NCBI GenBank assembly: GCA_029204225.1
Contig: CM055096.1
Coordinates: forward strand, 34,549,143 to 34,613,142
DNA: 64,000 nucleotides
Source of the DNA: Diphasiastrum complanatum
Lineage: Eukaryota; Streptophyta; Lycopodiopsida; Lycopodiales; Lycopodiaceae
Reading direction: 5' to 3'
The position numbers were made by a program, and so were the translations under genes. Below are positions 35,991 to 49,188 of the stretch, one piece after another (position 1 is the first letter of the stretch; each line of letters opens with the position of its first letter). Under the pieces are notes generated by a model. That model had not been told where the DNA came from. It searched no databases and worked only from the letters and a program-made list of their open reading frames with translations.

Positions 35991-36365
35991 AGGGTGGTTT
36001 CACATGGAGTGGGGGTTAAGTCCAAAAGGCCCAAATACTCTACCTTGATTGGTGGAGCCACTCCAAGAGGCCTCCCCCCATTTCAAAATGGTTGGAGAAT
36101 TGCCCCTAGGTGGCATTGAAAGGTGCCAACCTGGGGTAACTCAAGATACCAACGAAATACCTGAGACATCTTAAGTGGCCTCTGGTGGGCCCTTGCTCCC
36201 CTCCAATAAAAAGCATAAATGCCTTACCTAATTTGAATTTAGACATTGATTGCTTGGCCTCCACATGAAAGGGGTTTTTAAATGGAATAGCATGGAAGCT
36301 TTCAAAATGGGAGATAAGTGCATATTTTGAAATGGGCCTAGCCCTCTTCCATGCGAAACCACCCT
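35991..36365. mobile_element. Candidate MITE with about 25-bp inverted termini
   Basis: The left end AGGGTGGTTTCACATGGA and the right end (inverted) AGGGTGGTTTCGCATGGA match at all but one of 18 positions, with weaker matching beyond. 375 bp, no coding capacity. I could not see a clear target duplication, so the superfamily is open. Confidence 0.55.
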
Positions 36366-38500
36366 GATATTCATGATCTTAAATAAATTCTTCCAGTTTT
36401 TTTACATCTCCTTGGGCAGCCTTATCAACTGTTTCGACAAACGTGCATTCAGTCTACCACTTAATACGAAAATTCAATTTAGCTGCACTTTTGGGTGACC
36501 ATTTCAAGCTTCTTATGTCCAGTGCAGTATTTTCACAACGTAGATGTCTGAAGACATACGAGGTAGACATTGACACTGACATTTTAGAATTCGTCACTGA
36601 CATGAAAATTCAAAAGTAGCTCTCAATAGGTGATAAAAACTATGAGGGGATGGTACTGCAACGTTGAAACTCTAGGCAAAAGAATTTGTAGTTGGCAAAA
36701 ACTAGGCAGAAGGAAATGACAGATACTCTTCAAAGTAAAAAGCAGCATGCAGTTCCTATTTAGGCAACAGTCTAGCTTTACACTCTTCGTGCACAGACAA
36801 TCGAAAAGTAGCTAAGCTTGCTCTGCGTGACTAATGTGAAAACTTAATATTCACCCGTCTATTTGGAGATGTAAGGAGATTTTCGGATTCCTCTATCGTT
36901 GCCTTGTACTGACAAATGTCTACGAATTCTATGTCAGAAGACGCGTGTGTTGTAGAAAGGGAAACCATGCATTAAGCAGATCAAACCATGACCAGGCTTG
37001 GCATTTGCAAGCTGCAATGCACGTCAAAGGCTAGTTTGCCTGTCAAAGAGCAAAAATTTTAAAAGCATGTCAAGTGAATTGAAAACTTAAAAATCGCCCT
37101 TCAATTTAAAAGGTAATTTTAGAAAGTCAAATGTCATGGTAGTTTAAAGTTTTGAAAATGCTATTGTAAAATATAACAAAAATATACGTATTAAAGGTTC
37201 ACACATTTTTTTACTTGAAAAGTACCCTTGAAATATACATGTCATGTGAAAGGTAAAAAGAAAAAAATCCCATCAGGCATCAGGCTGAAAGGTAAGGATA
37301 CATGTCAAATTCCAAGCCTGACCATGACTTCAATAATCCATCAAAAATAAAATGCAGCTATCTCTTATGAAGCATATATTCAAAGCTTCTTGATATTAAC
37401 GAATGCAATCAAAAATAGCTTCAGAAACGAAATAAACTTTGAATTACCGCACTTGTTAAATGACAGCACTCCGATTAATCTCACCAATGTTCCATACAAT
37501 ATATAAAACGCAGTATCGATGATCTAAAAAGCAACAGGAAACATAATTTTGAAGGATTTTTGCAAGTTGTAGAGAGTAAATGTCTGCTTGCAAATGCATG
37601 AAAATGAGCACCTCAACACACCTGAAATGAACAGATTATGAGGAATACGTCTCTGGCAAGAGGCGAGCGAGTATTATAATCCGATGACGAGCTCAGCAGC
37701 ACCGAAGGATGCTCTGTCTGGAACGTGAACGATGGCGTCGAGTTTCGATCCTCGCACGCAGCTCGAGAAGCCTTCGATCACCCCGCCATTTCCTCTACGA
37801 CTTGCTTTTTCGCATACTAAACAATGAATGTCGATTCGATCCATCGAGGTGCCAACTGGACTTTCTGGAAGCTCGATGTCGAAAACGTGGCAAGATCTGA
37901 ACGTTTACGATAAAATCCAACGGTAAAAAGCATTTAAGCTTTAGCGTGCCATCGGCATAGACTCAGAGGGAGCTGATCACGATTCACGAGGACGTTTACG
38001 AACAAGGACGATGCAAAATCTGCCACGTGTATATGGGCTTGCCATCTAACAGTTTCTATGTTGCCACGTTGCATACAATATCACGCGGGTAGCCTCCCTA
38101 GAGTTGGCTTTTACAGGACGTATGGGTTTAATGCAAGAGGCTTCAATGGCATTTAAGTGCCTTAATTGTAAACAAAAATTTGTAAAAATCTTTTTTGGGG
38201 CCTCAGCCACTGCTCTGGAAACCTCTGTTCAGTTATTCTCAAAAAAAAAATATGCATTTAATGAAACTTCTCAGTTTTTTGAAAACTTATTCACAAAAAG
38301 GTATATAAAAAATGGTCGACATTTTATATGTCAATTTTTGAAAAAACTTATCGGTTCTATTCCTATAGTTTGTCGATTTTCTCAAGCACTAGCCTGGGCA
38401 TTATAGAGTTTTTAAACATGAATCTAAGAGTTCACGCCTTCCCTTGAGGGAAACAAATGGATTTAAGGTTTCAAAAGTTGTCCTCAAAAAATTTGCATGA
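36366..38500. other. Intergenic, no gene recognised
   Basis: AT-rich sequence with short open frames only. The 100-codon frame at 38,104-38,406 lacks any recognisable domain. No RNA gene or element ends seen. Confidence 0.5.
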
Positions 38501-38620
38501 GGTTTTTGGTTTTTTAGGACTATAACTTATACAAGGCTTTATATGCCTATATAAAAAAAAGGTTTTTGGTTTTGTAAGACTATAACTTATACAACGCTTT
38601 ATATGCCTATATAAAAAATT
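38501..38620. repeat. 60-bp tandem duplication
   Basis: 38,501-38,560 and 38,561-38,620 agree at about 55 of 60 positions (GGTTTTTGGT ... ACTATAACTTATACAA ... TATGCCTATATAAAA). Confidence 0.85.
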
Positions 38621-38983
38621 GCCAAAATTTTCATGATATCTGTTTCAAAAAAAATGATGTTGGTTTCATTATTATACTTTGCGAGTTTTCCTTAGCACTT
38701 CTTTGGTATAATAGACTCATTCAGGAGATACTGCCCAAGAATTTAATATGTACATGTTCTTAGGGTGGATCTTAGACCCCAACAAAGTTATTTTTGTTGC
38801 AACTTTAAAAAAAGGAAAGTTACATTGACTTTTTGGTCAACACCAAAATCTTCCTTGTGCTTACATCATTATGATTATGAGTCTCTAGCTACCAAGCTCC
38901 ATTTATGCACACACCAAAACCAAACATTCTACTACTAATTTATGAACTAGGTAGTGGGGCGTGAAAGTCAAGTGCCCAATGTA

Positions 38984-39032
38984 ATTGGTGGTCAATATCT
39001 ACCTCTGCGATGAGGTAGGTACTAACCACCAA
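38984..39032. repeat. Short imperfect hairpin
   Basis: ATTGGTGGT...TACCTC and GAGGTA...ACCACCAAT pair around a short TGCGAT loop. Function unknown; it is short for a plant miRNA precursor. Confidence 0.5.
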
Positions 39033-39534
39033 TCGCATGTAATTTGCTGCCAACTTTTTATTTTTAGACAATTTGCAATATCGATTGTCCGTTTTTAGAT
39101 AGAACACTTAAATACCTGATAAATAATTCTGGAAAGCAGCAAAATATGGCTTTGAACATGTGTTCAAAGCCTATAAAATCGTGACACATGTTTGCTATCA
39201 TTCCTCATGCAAATTACAAATTTACATGTTTTTTATGGAGAATTGCTCTTTTTAAAAATGAATATGTGTGTTTAGAGATTTTTTTTGGAACAAGAAACAC
39301 TCATTGTCTCTTTAGGAATCTTTTTTTTTTAAACATCATGTTGACAATCATTGTTTTCATTCAATTATGAACGCAAACAAGTTCAATGACACTCATAAAT
39401 TGTTTAAATCAAAATGTGAGTGAATAAACAACATCCAAAACGAAATGGCTATACTCTTATTATGACAACTAGAAAAGTGGGCCCGTCGATGATGAGCAAT
39501 CAATGGTGTGTCTGTGCGCATGCAAAGGTGTGCA

Positions 39535-39539
<5 letters not shown>

Positions 39540-39583
<44 letters not shown>
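39540..39583. repeat. (GA)n microsatellite
   Basis: GA array of about 44 bp, 280 bp beyond the H3 stop codon. Confidence 0.95.
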
Positions 39584-39586
<3 letters not shown>

Positions 39587-39862
39587 TGGAGGCCCAATAT
39601 TTCATTGGGCCCTCAAAACGGAAAAAAAGAATTCAAAAACAAGTGAGGGGAGGCATGGGGTACAATGTTAAAACGCCCGTATGAGTTAACGCCCGTTTTT
39701 CAGAGCAGATCTGCACACTAAGAAACTCCAGAGCAATCATTCGCACATAATTGCAACTTCTATTTCTATTTCAGTAATCCCAAAAGCAAGACGCTATTTG
39801 CATTCTGAGTGCAGAGATCTTGTGAAAGGTGGTGTACAAATACACCAATGCGTAGAAGCTCC

Positions 39863-40318
<456 letters not shown>

Positions 40319-40422
40319 TCAAGATCGCTAGGATCGAACAGGAGATCGAAGGAGAAAAACAGAAAGGCGAGAAGAAGATGGAAATTGAAAAGCTTTGGGT
40401 GGGAAGAGACAAAATATCCGTT

Positions 40423-40430
40423 CTTATAGA
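40423..40430 (-). promoter_or_regulatory. TATA box of histone H3 gene
   Basis: The - strand reads CTCTATAAGAAC with TATAAG about 150 bp upstream of the H3 ATG, followed by a pyrimidine-rich leader. Consistent with a core promoter. Confidence 0.6.
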
Positions 40431-40519
40431 GGAATGCCCACGAGCCACCTCAGCAATCCAGGCCCGCAGCATGGCATGGATCGTTGACATGGCATTCGCT
40501 TCGCGTCATACGATGGTTT

Positions 40520-41690
40520 GAGCTTCCAACTACAAGAACTATTTATCTACATGCAAATATTCAAATTCAAATGTTGAGCAAGTTTTAGAAGTTCTTGTTT
40601 GGATTTATCATTAGTCGTTAGGTCCTATTTTACCTTAAGTCCATGGACTTGCATCGCACCCGTGAGCCTACATCCGAAGAAAGCTATTAATATTGATGAA
40701 AAATGTGGAGATTGAAAGAGAAAATGGCGACATTTACATGTAGCTTATTGAATAATCTCAAGAGAATAGCAATAACAATGAAATTAAAACTATGAATAAG
40801 AAAAAATACAAGGCATTCATGTTGATATACCCACAAGAAGCAAAATAGACTAGAATCTTTATGAAATCACATTAGAAGTGAGTAGATTATTGCAAAACAT
40901 TCATTAGACCTTGAGTGTCGCAGATAGATGGGCAAACAATGTGATGTATGAATTCTAATATATTATTAAAGTAGAAATAGTAGCTACCAATCAGTTCTAT
41001 ACGGTATATATAAATAAATCTTTTCCAAATTTCTGAGTGATGCTACAGAACTATAAAAAGAATAACCCGAATGAGCTAATTAGAGATGATTAAGGAGTTG
41101 TTGAGTTGTTGACAACCACTAAAGTCTTTGATAGCAAATTAATTCCTCACTTATCTAGTAGCAAAACAGATCAACAAACAAAACAACTAATCAAAACCAT
41201 GGATTGTGATATATACCATAATATAAAGATTGGAAAAATAGAGAGAGGCTAGCTTTATTTATTCAAAAAGAGGAAATTTTAAAGGTGACAGACTTCTTGA
41301 TTAATGGCAAAGGCACTGAGTACACTTATATGAGAATATGCAAAGAGAATGCATGAATCTTTTAAAATAGTTTGATCGTGTCTTGAGTAAAAATTTACTT
41401 TGGAGCTTATTGAAATGATTATGAGAGCATCCAAAATATTGTCACCTTACTCTTGTGATGTCTCATACTTTTCATATTGTCAGACATAATTTTGTTTATA
41501 AACTTCATCCTATATTTATATATAGTAAAACTATACATTATTAGTGTGAAAAATGCATATTCTACTTGACTAGTTTTGGTCATTATTGTAAATTTTGCTT
41601 GGTCTCCACTTTGATGTGATATGTCCATTTTGTATATATATTAGAGTCACTTAGCATGTGCCATCGTTTACATTCCTTCCACCAAGAAGA
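40520..41690. other. Intergenic, no gene recognised
   Basis: AT-rich, short open frames only. Apart from the H3 promoter at its edge I see no feature. Confidence 0.5.
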
Positions 41691-41695
41691 TACTA

Positions 41696-41950
41696 GTGAT
41701 TGGAGATTTATTTTTCTATGAAGGAAACACTAATTTGTTGCATAATGATATCTCTAATCCATCCATGGTACAAGATATTGAAGATCTAAGAGAAGAGCCA
41801 GGTGGTGAAGATCAAGATCTTCCATCATCACCAAACCCAAGAGCACCAAGGAGATTTTCAAGAGCAAGAATGGAGCCATCAAGGATCACCTATATTGAAA
41901 AGGGTAAACGACTATTGTGCTTTGATTGTCACAATAGATTGTTGTAGGAA
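41696..41950 (+). mobile_element. Ty1/copia fossil fragment (integrase-RT linker), sense +
   Basis: Pro/Arg-rich stretch PSSPNPRAPRRFSRARMEPS resembles the linker before copia reverse transcriptase. It runs into the oppositely oriented copia element at about 41,950. Confidence 0.5.
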
Positions 41951-44900
41951 GTGTTTGTGCAAGGTTGATGTCTGCAAACAATTGTCTTAGCCAGATCGCC
42001 TCTTTGGTTGCATTTGTGGTAGCTATGTATTCAGATTCCGTTGATGATAATGCAACTGAGGTCTGCTTTCAGTTGTTCCATGAGATTGGGCCTTGGTTGT
42101 ATAAAAATACAAATCCAGAAGTTGAGTTTCCGGTATTGACATCTCTTGCCCAATCCCCATCTGTGTAGGCTTCAAGTATGTTGGCAGTTTGGCTGCCTCC
42201 GTAGCAGATGCGGAGAGTTTTCGTTGCTTGGATATACTTCATGACCTTTGTTAGTGCTTTCTAGTGAGTTAAGTCTGGACTTGATAAGAACTGGTTAAGT
42301 GTACTGATCGAATATGCAATGTCTGATCGCTTGCAGATCATTGCATATATCAGTGAGCCGATGATGGATTGAAACGGGTAGCACTTCATTTCCTCCTTTT
42401 TTGCCTCAGTTTGAGGAAACTGTTCCTTTGATAATTTTAGTTCAAGGTCGAGTGGAAAGTGACTTGGTTTGCAGTTGGCCATACCATACTTTTCCAGCAC
42501 GTTGTTGAGGCTATCTGGACCTATTCGACCTTCTAGATTGAACCTCATTCCTTTGATCTGGGTTGACTCGTTGAGGTTTTGACTCATTGTCTGATTCAGA
42601 GTTGCTATCCTGTAGTTGAATCATTGGATCGGAACTTGGTTGCTCGATCCTTGGGTCAAATTTATCAACAGCTTTTCCCTTGTGGTCGATGAACTGGTCT
42701 TCCACAAAAATGACATCTCTACTGGTGAATGTCTTCTCGGTATCCAGATTGTAGAGCTTGTATGCCTTGTGGTTTGGAGAATAACTGATGAAAATCGTTT
42801 TCCTGCTCTTGCCATCCAACTTCCTTCTTAGATCTTCACGGATCTAAGCGGAAGTGATGCATCCAAACACTCGAATATTTTTGAGTAATGGTTTCGATCT
42901 TGTCCACATCTCATAAGGTGTCTTGCCATTCTGGGCTTTGGTGATAAATCGATTTTGCAAATAGGCAGCTGTAGTAACAGCTTCTGTCCAGAATTTCTTT
43001 GGAAGAGAGACATGGGCCAGCATGGTCTTGGCACTTTCGATGAGTGTCTTATCCTTCCGTTCAGCTATACCATTGGACTGAGGTGAATAGCTGGCTGTAT
43101 ATTGTTGATGTATTCCACTGGCCTTGCATAACTCCTTGAATTTTGTGGAGATATACTCTCCCCCTCCATCTGTGCATAGAGCCTTGATCTTCCTCTGGGT
43201 CTGATTTTCTACAGACACCTTGAAATGTTTGAAGAGCTTGAACTCTTTGGATTTGTTCTTCATAAAGTAAGTAGCAGTCATTACAGAGAAGTCATCGATG
43301 AAGGTCAGGAAATAGAGAGCTCCCCCTGTGGAAGTAGTCTACATCGGGCCACAAATGTCACTATGTACAAGTTCAAGCAAGCCCTTGGATGTATGAACTG
43401 AGTCTGAAGTGAAGGGGCTTCTAACATGCTTGTTGATAATACAGCTTTTGCATGGAGAAGTTGGCTTGCTGACAGAAGGTGAATCTTGTACTAGACTCTG
43501 AACAGACATTTGCTGAATATTGTTGAAATTAAGATGGCCAAGTCTAAAATGCCACAACATATCAGTTGATTCAGAAGTGGTTGTGTGAAGAGCTTGACTG
43601 TTAGAAGAGTAGCAGTGGCTGAGTTTGTAAAGATAGACGCTTCTTCTTCTGTAGGCTAGAACCTTTTGGGATTTGTCAAGAATTGTGCAGCCTTCTGTAT
43701 CAAATTTCGACCCTTCGACCTGAATCGGTGATTCTGCAAACTGAGAGCAGATTCTTGGTCAAATTTGAAATGTGGAGAACATTGGACAACCACTTGACTT
43801 CACCTCTTTTGAACTCAACTCTGACTGTTCTTTTACCTTCGATTAAATGTGATAAGTTGTCTTCAAGTTGCACAACTTTTGTATGGGTGAATGACTTGTA
43901 GTCCTTGAATCAGTCGCGATGGTGAGTCATGTGTTGAGTTGCTCCAAAATCTAGATACCAGGAATCGATATCATGTTGTTTTCCTACTTTGGTCATGAAA
44001 GTTGCTTCATCTTCTTCTTGTTGCTGATTGAGTGACTGGTTGTAGCACTATGTGCTTGTTGTTGAAACTGCTTCTTCTTTTTGTTGTTGTACTTCAAAGT
44101 TCGGCAGTCCTTGATTTCATGGCCAGTCCTCTTACAGTATCTACAGAATAGCTTCTGCATTGGTTGGAATGATGAAGAGCTTGAATTCGATCCTGAACTG
44201 AAATTTGGTCTAGACTACATGTTGCTCTTCTTGTTAATATAACGTGACTTTGTAGATCTCTTGGATCTAAACTTCTGATTTTTCGAATATAGAGCTTGAG
44301 GATCCGATCCTGAGCCTGAGGAGGATGCTGATCTTCTGATCTCCTCTTGTAGGAGTAGCGAAATTACTCTTGGCAGAGTGAGGTGTTCCTGGGTAGAAGT
44401 GCCATTACCCAATTTTCGTAGGCTTCAGGTAGACTCGATAATAGAGTCATGAGTGCATCAGAATATTCTATGACTGAGCCAATTGCAGTCATTTGCTCCA
44501 TAAGATTTTTGAACATGTTGAGATGACTCGAAACACTTTCTGCGTCAGACATCCTCAGGGTGAAGAATTCATTCCTCATGTGTAACTTAGAAGTAACATC
44601 CCTGATATCGTAGAGAGTTGCTAAGATGTCCCATGCATTCTTAGCAGTCTAAGCAGCACGTATGTGGCTGATCTGAGTATCTTTGATGTTGAGAGTGATC
44701 ATGGCAAATGCTTTGCCATCTCTCGGTCTCCACTTGGTGATGCTGGCTGCATCACCTTCTCATTTGAGCTATGTGCCATCAACAATGTCCCACAGTTCTT
44801 TGGCTAGTAGTATAACCTTCATCTTGAATTTCCACACATGGTATTTATCTCCATCGAGTTTGTCAATGCGATATGAACTAGATGATGGATCCATTCTGGT

Positions 44901-45026
44901 TTGAAGGGGATCGTTGGTAGAAAGAACGAAATCAGAATATTGTTGGTTGCGTGCTTGTTATAGAAAACGTCTTGATAGAAACAAGACTAATAATCCGCAA
45001 TAGAAATGCAGATTACGGAAATGCCC

Positions 45027-45038
45027 GCTCTGATACCA
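45027..45038 (-). other. copia primer-binding site (tRNA-iMet)
   Basis: TGGTATCAGAGC on the - strand, immediately inside the LTR end TGACA. This is the standard initiator-Met tRNA primer site of plant copia elements. Confidence 0.8.
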
Positions 45039-45440
45039 TGTCATAAAACGTGGGTATGATCGGCAGCTCTAAGCTTTGAGCGTAGGCGTGTAGAAATGGA
45101 AATGCAACAGTTAGCAGCAGAAATATTCGAGAAGAATGATTCATACAGAATTGCACAAATGAACAATACAATAGTGAAACATAAATTGCACTCTGATTAA
45201 TATCAACAATGAATACAATGGCTTGAAGTAATATCTTTAGCTTGCTGAGCGTGATAATGCTGGCTATAGATAACTCTAATCGTTGCTAAACCAACACTTT
45301 GATTAACACTTACATAGCTTGATTCAGCTAGCATATATTTACAAGTGTCTTCAAAAAATATCTTACGAGCATTGAATGCTATTTATGCCAGTCTTTGTAT
45401 ATGTACAAAGCTGGTAACCGCCCTTGGGATATTTGGTTGT
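45039..45440 (-). mobile_element. copia 5' LTR (outer end approximate)
   Basis: The inner end is fixed by the adjacent primer site (+ strand TGTCATAAAACG). The outer end lies between about 45,440 and 45,486. No second copy is seen in the window to fix it. Confidence 0.5.
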
Positions 45441-46159
45441 CCAGCTGTTTTAGGGTTGATGATAAGTTGGCGACGTCGGTCCGCCACTATTGAAAAACCC
45501 GAAAAACCCGAAGGTGCCCTTAGACTGAAAGTATTTAAATCTCGAAGGTGCAAAAAATCCCGAAGGCGCCTCTAGAGCGAAGGCAGAAAAATGCAAAGGT
45601 GGGCCTGAAATGGATTCCAAGGCATTCTGGCCACTGTGTCGTCTTTTTCGCGAAGGTGCAAAAAATACTTTCCTTTTGTCCAATACCTTTTTGAAGATAA
45701 GGAAGTGTTCATGTGGGAGAGCCAACTCATGCGCATCACAACTAAGAAACATGTGTGTGGGGCCAATAGTGATCTTAGACTTATTGTTCCTTTAATTGAT
45801 AGTTGTCTAACACTAAGTGCATGTGAATTTTTTTTTCAAGCCAAAATATTGAGGCCCAGTAAGTTGTATACACAAAAAGTCGCTTCTAAGGAGTTACCTC
45901 TTACTTCACATAGAAGCACAAGCTCATCCCGTCCACCATCGCTTGTCATGTCTCATTGCTATCAATCAAGTAAGTACTTTAAAAAAAATCAAATTGATAA
46001 CCATTTACTTTTTATCAAGGCTATATCAATTGTGCATATATTGGTTTTTGTACATCACATATAACACAAAGCTAATGACAATAGGTAGAAAAGTTGCATT
46101 GATGAGAGTGAAGGTTCATAAATGACAACATGGAATGAGTTGTGAGAGTTGAAAAGGCA

Positions 46160-46560
46160 TTTAGCCAAGCAAGAGTTTCAGAGAGCATCTCTCACACACA
46201 CCTAAAAAGGTAACTATTCTAGATGAGTCGTGCTTCATGCTTAGTATCGCGCTAAATAGAAAAGAAATTCTGCTAGGGGTGGGCCATTTGGAGGATGCAA
46301 TTGAAAACTCATGGGTGGGTGAGACCAGATTACACATTGAGGGTGAATACATGAGATCTGCATCACCTTGCATTGTAATCACAATTCCAAATGGGTTGTT
46401 TGTTAGTGGAATGAAACTTGAGATCCCCAAGTGGAATGAGTACAATCTCGATGATGTAGAGGGAATATTTGCCTTGGCAAATAGGATGCTTGTGGACGAG
46501 GATACTTTGATCATCATGTACATAACTACATGGAGAAGGATGCCATTTATCTTCTTATAA
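46160..46560 (+). CDS. Unrecognised coding-like stretch
   Basis: Open frame from a possible acceptor (TTTAG near 46,164) to TAA at 46,558-46,560, about 130 codons: PKKVTILDESCFMLSIALNR, then HLEDAIENSWVGETRLHIEG, NGLFVSGMKLEIPKWNEYNL. Residue composition looks protein-like (mixed charges, spaced Trp), not repeat-derived. A further piece at about 46,790-46,900 (YYIEDNSRLDKWVRDENGDP, WRGKLMYNIPSN) may be a later exon. I do not recognise the family. It could be host or transposon-encoded. Confidence 0.35.
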
Positions 46561-47230
46561 AAAAACATTATTTCTTTTAATCGAGATATCGGTAAGATAA
46601 ATTATTTACTTATAATATCCAATGTGTTTACTAATCAATCTATAGTCACCAATTTTCAAAACAAAGTAAGTTATTAATGTTTTTTTTTTTTCATGCAGAT
46701 CCAAACACTTGTCTTGGCAGTGTATCATAGGACTGAGGCATTAGGTGGCTGCTATAATAAGAACTGCTTTTAAAATCATAAATCCATTCATTTAAGTCCA
46801 TTTACATACTACATCGAGGACAATTCTAGGCTAGACAAGTGGGTGCGAGACGAGAATGGAGATCCTTGGAGAGGTAAACTGATGTATAATATACCAAGTA
46901 ATTGTAAGTCTTCAAGTATATTAATTTGCACTTGTGTTGGTTGTTACATAGGTGGTGCACAACGTAAAAACATCATAAACCTCATAAAGAAAAGCACTAC
47001 AATTGCAAAAGTCCAACACCAAATGTCTACACATCATATAAATATGCAAAAATCGAAATCTCTTAGTCAAACATAGCTATTTATCATTAAAGAAAATTTG
47101 GCTTTGGAAAGGGCCCTATAAGGATTGCCACGTAGGATGACAATTTTTTGGCAATGTAAAATTCTAAAATAAAATCTGCTTATGCCCGCAGTCCTGCCCA
47201 CACAGTCTTAGATGATTAGCTATTATGTGG

Positions 47231-47663
47231 GTAGTATAGTTTGTGACTGAAAAAAAAAAAATCACAACTTTTGAACGGCAACTCAGATTGAGACAATTGC
47301 AGTGCCATTAGAAAGCCCTCAACGAGAGCTTTTCAACGACACCAACATGACCCAGTTCCGAGCTACGGTGAAGAAGTTATGGCCAGTCAAAGTTTTGGTC
47401 GGTCAACACTTGGTCAACCCGATATCTCCAAGCACAGTTGACCGGTTTGAAAGAGATATTGGGTTGACCAAGTGTTGACCGACCAAAACTTTGACTGGCC
47501 ATAACTTCTTCACCGTAGCTTGGAACTGGGTCATGTTCGGTGTTGTTGAAAAGCTCTCCTCGAGGGCTTTCTAATGGCACCATAATCGTCTCAATCCGAG
47601 TTGCCGTTTAAAATTTACGCTGTTTTTTTTTTTTTTTTTTTGCTGAGTTGCATACTATACTAC
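47231..47663. mobile_element. Foldback element, about 200-bp inverted arms
   Basis: Arms 47,231-47,428 and 47,453-47,663 are nearly perfect inverted copies around a 24-nt spacer. The outer ends match as GTAGTATAG / CTATACTAC. Shared blocks include GCCATTAGAAAGCCCTC, GAAGAAGTTATGGCCAGTCA and GGTCGGTCAACACTTGGTCA. The arms differ mainly by single bases and by the length of an A/T run. A transcript would form a long hairpin. No target duplication was identified with certainty. Confidence 0.85.
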
Positions 47664-47699
47664 AAATAAAATGGCTTATTTATGGGCTGCCCCCGACGC

Positions 47700-49180
47700 A
47701 AAATTACAGTTCTTTTAAAAAGAAAAGAAAATCAATTTGAAGGAGCTCGTTACGTAGATTTCAAATTTGAGTGTTTTGATTGGACCCCTTTTGTGCTCAA
47801 ATTTTCTCTAATGTCATTTTACAAATTTCCAGTACGATTATGCAACATCTCATACCTTTGTCTTTTGTGAAACATTTGTGTTACAAATATCACCTTGTTC
47901 AAGTTTTTAGTGGATCTAATTTGTTATACACAACATTTAATTATGTGTTGTATCTTGTAATCACAGGACATCAATTTTTATGGTTGGAAACAACTTTGTC
48001 TCCTATGTATGGCAAGATTTAATATAGAAATTTTCATGATGTTTCATGAACATATGCACTTGTATTCAAGCACATATGTAGTTGTCAATTTCAACCATTA
48101 TATTCTATTCTACAAACAATAATTGCTAATGCATTAGAAACAATATTACTTATTTCTCTTCTCAGGTTGTTTGTTTGTGTATCAAACATTTGTGTCACAT
48201 TGTAGATATGTCCCTCTGATCGTATTTCTTGGATTCTTTTGGAATGTAAGAAATTATTGTCATAAACATAAGTACTAGCACATAAAGACAAGTAGTATTG
48301 TCATACAAGTCCAACATTTTTTTCAACAAAATATGTGCAAAGCATCATTATGGAATGAGAACACATTAAAAACAAAATATTCATTTGAGCATCATGTCGA
48401 TGTGTGGAAATTGTGAAGTTTTGATGGAACTAGTTTCATTGTTCTATGCATTTTGATCTTGAAGATGGACGTGTAATCTGCTAATTTTGTTGATGGAAAT
48501 GGAGTAGAGGAAGCATCAATATGTCATTTATTCACTCATATGTTTCCAAGGGTTGGAGATCAATGGAGGCTCATTTGTGAAGTTTCATGTTGCAAACATT
48601 CAAGTGAGCTGCAATATGGAGAATGCAAGCAAGCACTCATTCAAATGTTTGATTTCACGCAAGTTTTTTGCTATTCTATAGAGATATCAAAGGTGGAAGC
48701 ATGGAAGAACCCATTCATTATGATCCTATGTACTCTTTCATGTAGTATTTTCATCTTGTTATGTGAAATTGTTATACATGATAGTGAAGAGTTCGATTTG
48801 GACAATGATTCTCCATATCAAATCTGAAATCTCTTCATTTATCATTTATAGGATCTTAGAGGATAGATACATTTTTAATTCTTAAGATAGAGCAAAGTAA
48901 TATTGTCAAAATAGCAAGTTACATTTAAGAGGGAGTGTGAAAAATAGGTATTCGAAGGCCTATTGTTGACGGTTTAGATCTAGTTGCTCATTCGAAGTCC
49001 CCAACACTTGTAGCACATGTTTAAATGTCAAGGGAGGCATAAACACTCCTAATGTGTAGGAGAAACATAGACCCTTGAAACTAGTCAAGATTGTCTCATT
49101 ACCATTGATCCTGATAAACAAAGGAGATTAATTTGCATATTGAGTGGATGGCCACACTATAGCTAAGGTCAAGTCTTGTA
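47700..49180. other. No gene recognised
   Basis: AT-rich. A + strand frame at 48,540-48,827 (95 codons, with a hydrophobic stretch near its end) is not recognisable and has no supporting context. Confidence 0.4.
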
Positions 49181-49188
49181 ATAATGAT

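Larger units (their letters stand above)
41950..45440 (-). mobile_element. Ty1/copia fossil with 5' LTR, PBS, gag, integrase, RNase H
   Basis: On the - strand from the right: 5' LTR (45,039 to about 45,440), primer site, gag near 44,904-44,150 (YSDALMTLLSSLPEAYENW), gag-pre-integrase near 43,560 (WHFRLGHLNFNNIQQMS), integrase near 43,281-42,850 (TDGGGEYISTKF, YSPQSNGIAERKDKTL), linker, then the end of RT and RNase H near 42,500-41,970 (YPFQSIIGSLIYA). It is broken, with several breaks, and only one LTR is visible. Its copia family also left the 13.9-14.4 kb fragment. Moderate decay suggests middle age. Confidence 0.85.

Noticed and set aside
38104-38406. 100-codon frame as a small gene
   Set aside because: No recognisable domain, start context or neighbouring exons, and similar AT-rich sequence nearby has no open frame.
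38984-39032. miRNA precursor
   Set aside because: The stem is short and interrupted, and no plant miRNA sequence is recognisable.
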